Assembly (NCBI GenBank): GCA_027924585.1
Contig: BSBM01000826.1
Coordinates: 9,517,501-9,581,500 of the forward strand
DNA length: 64,000 nt
Direction: 5' to 3'
DNA from: Larix kaempferi
Lineage: Eukaryota; Streptophyta; Pinopsida; Pinales; Pinaceae
The position numbers and the translations under genes are program-made. The notes under the pieces are model-generated. The model ran no database searches. It saw only the letters and a program-made list of their open reading frames with translations, and was not told where the DNA came from. Positions within the stretch are counted from its first letter, which is position 1, and every line of letters starts with the position of its first letter. This document shows, piece after piece, positions 58,789 through 64,000 of this stretch.

Positions 58789-60006
58789 TCATATGTCTAG
58801 AGGTATCTTCTTCTTGGGGAGAAGTGGATTATGGTCAAAGAGCATGTGCTTGTACTTGCTCTTCAGATCGAATGTGATGAGAACAAATCCAAAAGTATGA
58901 GGATGATCCTTGAACCTGTGATTTGAATCAGTTGAGGTAGGATAAAAAATATGAATATGCAGATAGTCTTTTGTCTTCTCCTTTGAACCATCATGGGTGA
59001 GATTATGCCAAAAAGAACCATCAAATAATAATGCTTGCTTGAAATCCAAATCAGATTTAAGACTTGATGAATAGTTTCTTGAGATCTCCTTTGAACCGGC
59101 AGGGTTGAGATCAAAACCATCATATGCATGAGAAATTATCTCAAGTAGTGTTTGCTTCGGATCCAAATTAGATCCAAGACTTGAATCATGGTTTCTTGAG
59201 ATCTCCTTTGAACCATAAGAGGTGAGATCAAAACCAGTAAATGCATGAGAAGTTATCCCAAGCGAATGGCAATGGTTTCTTGAGATCTCCTTTGAACCAA
59301 AAGGGGTGAGATCAAAACCATGATGTGCATGAGAAATTATCCCAATCGGGTGGTAATGGCCATATTCTTCAATAAACTTCTGAAAGCATGGAATAATGAT
59401 CATATAGTAGTAAATAAGAGGTGATTGCTTGAAGAGAGCGAATGCATTACCTCCAATAGCTGATTTTACCTCCAAAATAATCATGTGATCATGATGCAAA
59501 CCAACAAACTATGGTGCAAGAGAGGATTTAGGACATTCTGCAATATCTAGAGTGTGAGATGGAACAGAAAGAGAAGAATTTTGGAGCATGAGTGTAGAAT
59601 CTGCAAGTTCCTTGTGGACAACTTCAATATGAAATGTGTTTGATACTAGTTCATGATCAATGAGATCATCAAGGAGGGAGAATGCATCACTTTGCTTGCT
59701 CTTGAAGGGGTTTGGACCAAATCCTTCATTCTGTTTGCTGAATCTTTTATCTAGGTGATCCCATAGCTCTTTTGGAGTTTCAATATCAATAATTATTGGG
59801 TACAATATGTAATCAGGCATAGTAAGCATCGTTCTTCCAAGGGCCATGTCTCCTTTATTCAACCAGTCAATCTTCTCTTCAGAGGATTCGAACTCTCTTT
59901 CAAAATAACAATAAAAGAGATCATGGCTCTTCAAATGTGCTATCATTTTTGCTTTCCATTCATCATAGTTGAATGGAGAAAGAGGAGGGATTTCTTCTGA
60001 ATTCAT
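58789..60006 (-). pseudogene. H2 Gag-like protein with C-terminal peptide repeats (one stop)
   Basis: The start is 60006 (MNSEEIPPLSPFNYDEWKAK), the length about 405 codons. Residues 1-165 fit a Ty1/Copia Gag (UBN2/DUF4219-like: YDEWKAKMIAHLKSHDLF, TPKELWDHLDKRF). One TAG at 59509-59511 replaces the AAG (Lys) seen in H1. From about residue 210 there are three repeats of roughly 35-38 residues with HA..GFDL...GSKEISRN and a diverged fourth (HNLTHDGSKEKTKDY). The end is PKKKIPLDI. The repeats keep frame in both copies, so they were probably translated. Function unknown. Confidence 0.85.
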
Positions 60007-60158
60007 TGAAGCTATAGAAGACCTGCAAAAAAAATAGAGAATATCTGCAACTGCTACTGCTGCAAAAATGCAGAAACTACTGGAACTGCTACACTCGAAA
60101 TCTTTATAATAACCTGCAAAAAAACCTCAAGAATGGAGATAAACAGTACTCTCAACAT

Positions 60159-61000
60159 GCTCTGATACCATGTGAAAATCCTCATAGAAGATCTAAGAGA
60201 TGATGTATACCTCACAAGAGTAATTATGATTAAGCAGGAAGATAGAAGAAGAGTGCTCAATGTAGTGTAATGAGCAACAGAATAATAATACAGTAGAACT
60301 TGGATAGAAGCAAAAATACTTCACACACACTAATTAATTAATCACAATATGGACAATAAGTAGTACAATGCATGAGGATTCGAATGCCTAAGGTGGAAAT
60401 TCGAATTATCCTTCATGGAGTGATCAAAAGATCACTGGAGTGTCATCGGAGCACAACTAGTAGTCTATCTCATCATCGGTGGAGTCATCAATGCACAAGT
60501 AACTTTCAATTGTCAGTCAAACTGAGTCTAACTGAGTGTGCTAGGTGTAACTGAATGTAACTGGCACATGGAGACACTAACTGAATGAAGGAGGCTCAGT
60601 GGAGGGCGCATGAGGAGTTAACTGGAGTCAGAATAGGTAGTAATGTCTCATCGAAGGTCAATCGGAGTGATAATAGCAGTGAGGAGTCATTCTGGCCTCA
60701 AATCAAGGAAATACTGGTGGATAATTGAAGTAAACTGGACTGGTAGGTGAGAAAGTCTCCCTTCTCATGCAGTAGGTGAAAGGAGGGCGCATGACAGGCT
60801 AGGAGAGATGAAACTGAGTGGAAGGAAGCTCCAGGGACTCTCTCATTGAGGGCTAGGTGCTAGGACTGATGACTGGAATGCACGCAAATGCATACAAACC
60901 CTAAATGATGCATGCAAACCCTAAAAGTGCATGCATGACTGAAAATGTAAATGATCAAAATACTGGTGGGACTAGGATGGAGTATAAGAATATCCTAACA
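60159..61000 (-). repeat. 5' LTR of H2 (60171-61000) with primer-binding site
   Basis: 830 bp, starting TGTGAAAATCC and ending ATATCCTAACA on the plus strand. PBS gctctgatacca at 60159-60170. Confidence 0.95.
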
Positions 61001-61497
61001 AGGAGCACATTACATGCCATAGGACAAAACCTCGAAAGAGCATCCCACGCTGTTACGAGTACACAGCTCTACCTGTCGGATCTCCCAGGGCACTATTATA
61101 TGTCATCCCAGAGAAATTCCTCGAAAGAGAATCCCAGGCTGTTACGAGCACACAACTCTACTTGTCGGCTCTCCCAGGTCAACTTACATGCTCATCTGCA
61201 CAACCTGTCCACGGCCATAGAGTATCATCTGATACTCTCCATACATCATCCTGATGTACATCAACACATGATCATCCTGATCATCATCATAGCATCATCC
61301 TGATACATATCATCTAGAGCAACATCCTGAACCTCATCATCCATGGTCATCCTCATCATACAGTGCATCCACCTGATGCATATCTGATACATATCATCAT
61401 ACATGATCTACCTGATCATACAATGTATCCATCTGATACATACACAAATAAATGATCCATCTGATCATAACAAGCATCCAACATGATGCATATACAT
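61001..61497. repeat. C1 tandem repeat, right part, then CATCATCCTGAT-rich stretch
   Basis: Two diverged 91-bp units run to about 61190. Then words such as gatcatcctgatcatcatca and catctgatacatatcatc repeat irregularly. The unit gatcataacaagcatccaac with atgatgcatata is present at 61462-61496 and again at 61808-61841, on both sides of the MITE. No gene is seen. Confidence 0.8.
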
Positions 61498-61784
61498 CAG
61501 GGTAATTTTTAAGGGCGAAATTTCGCCAATTAGCTATTTTTCGGGCTTTTTTCAAAAAATAAATTCGCTATTTGGTCATTTTTAGTCTCTAATATCGCCT
61601 ATATTTACATAAAATATGTTTTTTTATCATAATATTCGCCAAAATTTACATATTTCAGTAGTAAATTGTATGTTTCATATTTAATATTCGCCTACCTATC
61701 TATGTACATGTTTTTTTCAATATAAAATAATCGCCTACGATACTATACTTAAGTATAATATTAGAGTCCTTAAAAAATACCCTG
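61498..61784. mobile_element. hAT-type MITE
   Basis: 287 bp with terminal inverted repeats CAGGGTAATTTTTAAGGG (left) and CAGGGTATTTTTTAAGGA (right, reverse complement), and a perfect 8-bp target duplication ATATACAT (61490-61497 and 61785-61792). CAGGG ends plus an 8-bp duplication are the hallmark of hAT elements. There is no ORF. The inside has aatattcgcc / tcgcctat words several times. Orientation is undetermined. Confidence 0.92.
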
Positions 61785-61964
61785 ATATACATATACATGA
61801 TCCAACTGATCATAACAAGCATCCAACATGATGCATATACCGAGCAGTAACTGGAGCATCGTCTTGATGCTCACCATACATCGCTTACATCCACAGCCAT
61901 GTGAAGGATCCTCCTCTCACCATGCTTGGAATGGATTCAGCAAATGTGTCCATCACTTCTTCCT

Positions 61965-63486
61965 CTAAGTGTCATCAATATGAAGAACACCAAGCCTCTC
62001 TCTGAAGTACTCGAACTTCACTCTTGCTAGTGGCTTCGTCATCACATCTGCAACCTGCTCATCCGTCGCAACATACAGGAGCTTCACTGCTCCTCTCTGC
62101 ACCATATCCATGATATAGTGATATTTAATCTCGATGTGCTTCGACCTATCGTGGAACACCGGGTTCTCAGAAAGCTTCACACAACTTTGGTTGTCACAAA
62201 AGATACCAGTAATCTCCAATGGGAGATCAAATAACTCAGACAGTAGCTTCTAGAGCCATACTGCCTCACAACTAGCCGAACAAGCTACAACATATTCTGC
62301 TTCAGCTGTACTCAGTGCTACGTAGGACTGCTTCCTGCTAAACCAAGAGATCACACCTGATCCCATACTGAAGCAGCACCCAGATGTGCTCTTCCTATCT
62401 GTAGCACTGCCTTCCCAATCTGAATCAACATAACCCTACAAGTTGAAATTTTGATTTACATCATACTCGAGCCCATAGTCAATTGTACCCTTTAGGTACC
62501 TCAGAATATTCTTTATAGCAACTAGGTGAACACTCCTCGGATCTGTTAGGAATTGGCTCAATATGTTCACCGCAAAAATAAATCTGGTCTTGTGTTCGTC
62601 AGGTACATCAAAAACCCAATCATCTGATGATACACCGTGACATCAACCGGATCAGATGAAGCATCACACAGAAGCTTCAGGTTTGATGCCATAGGTGTGG
62701 CTATGGTCTTGCAGTCCATCATCCCGAATCTCTTCAGGATCTCTACTGTATACTTCCCTTGTCCAAGGAAGATCCCATCTGCACTCTGCCACACCTTCAT
62801 GCCTAGGAAATAGTGCATAATCCCCAAGTCCTTCATCTCGAACTCGGAAGCAAGCTTCCTCTTGGTATCAACAATCAAACTATCTTCTCCTGTAACAAAC
62901 AGGTCATCCACATATAGAAGTAGTATCACAGGATTGTCTTCCTCAACCTTATAGTAAAGGTTAGAATCTGCTTTATTCTTGGTAAAGCCCAAACTTGATA
63001 AAAAGTTGTCCATCCTACTATACCATGTCCTAGGAGCTTGCTTCAAGCCATACAAGGATTTCTTCAACCTGCACACATATGACTCTCTATCATGTGTCTC
63101 AAAACTGGGTGGCTGCTCCATATACACTTCCTCTTCGACTACACCATTCAAGAAAGCTGTTTTGACATCCATCTAGTGTATCTTCCATTTCATCACTGTA
63201 GCCAGAGAAAGTATTGTCCTAATGGAAGTGTATCTGGCCACATGAGCAAAAAGTCTCTTCATAATCAATTCCTTCTTTCTCGGAGAAGCCACGAGCTACA
63301 AATCTCACTTTGTATTTTTCTATGCTGTCATCTGCAGCATGCTTGATATTATAGATCCACTTGGAAGTCACAACAGACTTCCCTTTTGGTCTTGGGACCA
63401 CATCCCAAACATCATTCTTCATGATCAACTGATATTTCTCGACCATTGTTGCTTGGTTTTTCAACCAAGCTTGTGTAATGGGAACC
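61965..63486 (-). pseudogene. pol: C1 Ty1/Copia reverse transcriptase and RNase H (broken)
   Basis: From 63470: WKSIYNIKHAAD-type region (WIYNIKHAADDSIEKYKVRF), DVKTAFLNGVVEEEVYMEQP, LKKSLYGLKQAPRTWYSRMD, the catalytic LLLYVDDLFVTGED near 62900 and [10 protein letters not shown]. RNase H follows: AEYVVACSASCEAVWL and FCDNQSCVKLSENPVFHDRS, then RSKHIEIKYHYIMDMVQRG and a stop at 61965. YVDD and the Copia order are canonical. Frames break near 63220, 62566 and 62440. It lacks upstream integrase. Confidence 0.93.
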
Positions 63487-64000
63487 TATCAATAAATGTG
63501 ATAGCAGTTTCAATATAGAAAGTAAAAACGATTATGAATTAAATCTAAACTAGCATGTGTATATAACAAATAAAATTAAAAACGATTCATAGAAAGAACA
63601 AGAAATGAAAGAATGTTTTGTATTATAATACCTCAAATGGTGAGGATTTGTGGTGTTGAGCAGCTCCAAGGTTGAGATGCTCCAGGCTCCAATGGTCTCT
63701 TCTCCAAGATTGCTACAATGGTCAAGAACTCAAGAGAGATTTTGACAGCATGAGGATAGGATGATGGATGGATGGAAAGTGAGGAGCCCTTATCACCTTT
63801 TTATAGTTTTTGGTGATGGGGAATACCATTGTGGTTTTAAGGAAACCAATGGTATTAACCAACATGGTTTAGGTACCTTTTTCCCTCTTTTTTCCTTTTT
63901 TGAATATTTTGAATATTTTTATTCCCTTTTAATATTTTTGGGAATTATGGACCCTTTTTTAGGGTTTTTTGTGTTTTTTGAGGAAATATATATATTTTGA
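63487..64000 (-). other. Sequence right of C1 pol, possible promoter or LTR of another element
   Basis: Copia homology stops at about 63486, where the minus strand reads ttattgataggttcccatt. Beyond it is non-coding AT-rich sequence. A TATA-like ctataaaaagg (minus, about 63799-63809) points toward C1. It may be the U3/R region of an LTR cut by the window edge. The cttttt / tttttgaatattttgaatat words fill 63890-64000. No gene is supported. Confidence 0.4.

Larger units (their letters stand above)
57816..61000 (-). mobile_element. Element H2: complete gag-only Ty1/Copia-type element, sister of H1
   Basis: 3185 bp, LTRs 57816-58602 and 60171-61000, perfect target duplication AGGAG (57811-57815 and 61001-61005), PBS TGGTATCAGAGC (minus, 60159-60170) touching the LTR, and polypurine tract aaggggggtt-like at 58603-58612. 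It encodes one long Gag-like protein with one stop. No Pol genes fit in it, so it depends on enzymes from elsewhere. Confidence 0.96.
56543..63486 (-). mobile_element. Element C1: Ty1/Copia retrotransposon, 5' part missing or outside
   Basis: Its 3' LTR is at 56543-57136 and a Copia RT-RNase H at 61965-63486, both minus strand. The 3' internal region has tandem repeats and is interrupted by H2 and a MITE. Gag, protease and integrase are absent: homology stops at about 63486. No second LTR is seen in the window, so the right border and target duplication cannot be checked. Confidence 0.75.

Overview
The window is nuclear DNA of a land plant with a large, retrotransposon-dominated genome. Its Gag-Pol families, old nested insertions and AT-rich spacers suggest a conifer or similar plant, but that is inference and no species is claimed. 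I see no intact host gene, no tRNA or rRNA gene, and nothing bacterial or organellar. Almost every coding stretch is a decayed transposable-element gene with stops and frameshifts.

Most of the window (117-54313) is one old Ty3/Gypsy element of the Tat/Ogre type, called G, on the minus strand. Its two 663-bp LTRs lie at 117-779 and 53651-54313. Its body has been split by later insertions. Read in its own direction it runs: 5' LTR, PBS-like site, 3.7-kb leader, Gag N-terminus (48504-49947), rest of Gag (24468-25872), protease (23872-24444), RT (22324-23092), RNase H, integrase and a second, archaeal-type RNase H (14537 down to 11966), a long 3' UTR and the 3' LTR.

Insertions in G: R1 (1258-10229, Ty3, TSD ATAAT) in the 3' UTR; H1 (14543-22318, gag-only Ty1/Copia type, TSD GCGGC) in RT; E1 (16759-21295, deleted Ty3, TSD TGAAT) inside H1; and D in gag. 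D is a putative ~22-kb DNA transposon with about 215-bp inverted ends at 25897-26114 and 47530-47742, each holding eight near-copies of the palindrome CTCGATCGAG. D carries a five-exon plus-strand gene (36337-38401) facing a four-exon minus-strand gene (47060-41635) with RNase-H-fold transposase-like motifs. D was itself hit by E2 (26184-30533, sister of E1, TSD TTGAC) and contains a decayed gag of another Ty3 family and a leader fragment related to E1/E2.

Right of G is an unidentified plus-strand decayed gene ending in a coiled-coil-like region (54442-56542). It is cut by C1, a minus-strand Ty1/Copia element (LTR 56543-57136, RT/RNase H 61965-63486). C1 contains a ~91-bp tandem repeat split by H2 (57816-61000, complete sister of H1, TSD AGGAG) and a 287-bp hAT-type MITE (61498-61784, 8-bp TSD). 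The main leads are D, the gag-plus-peptide-repeat family H1/H2, and E1/E2, two insertions sharing the same RT and integrase deletions.
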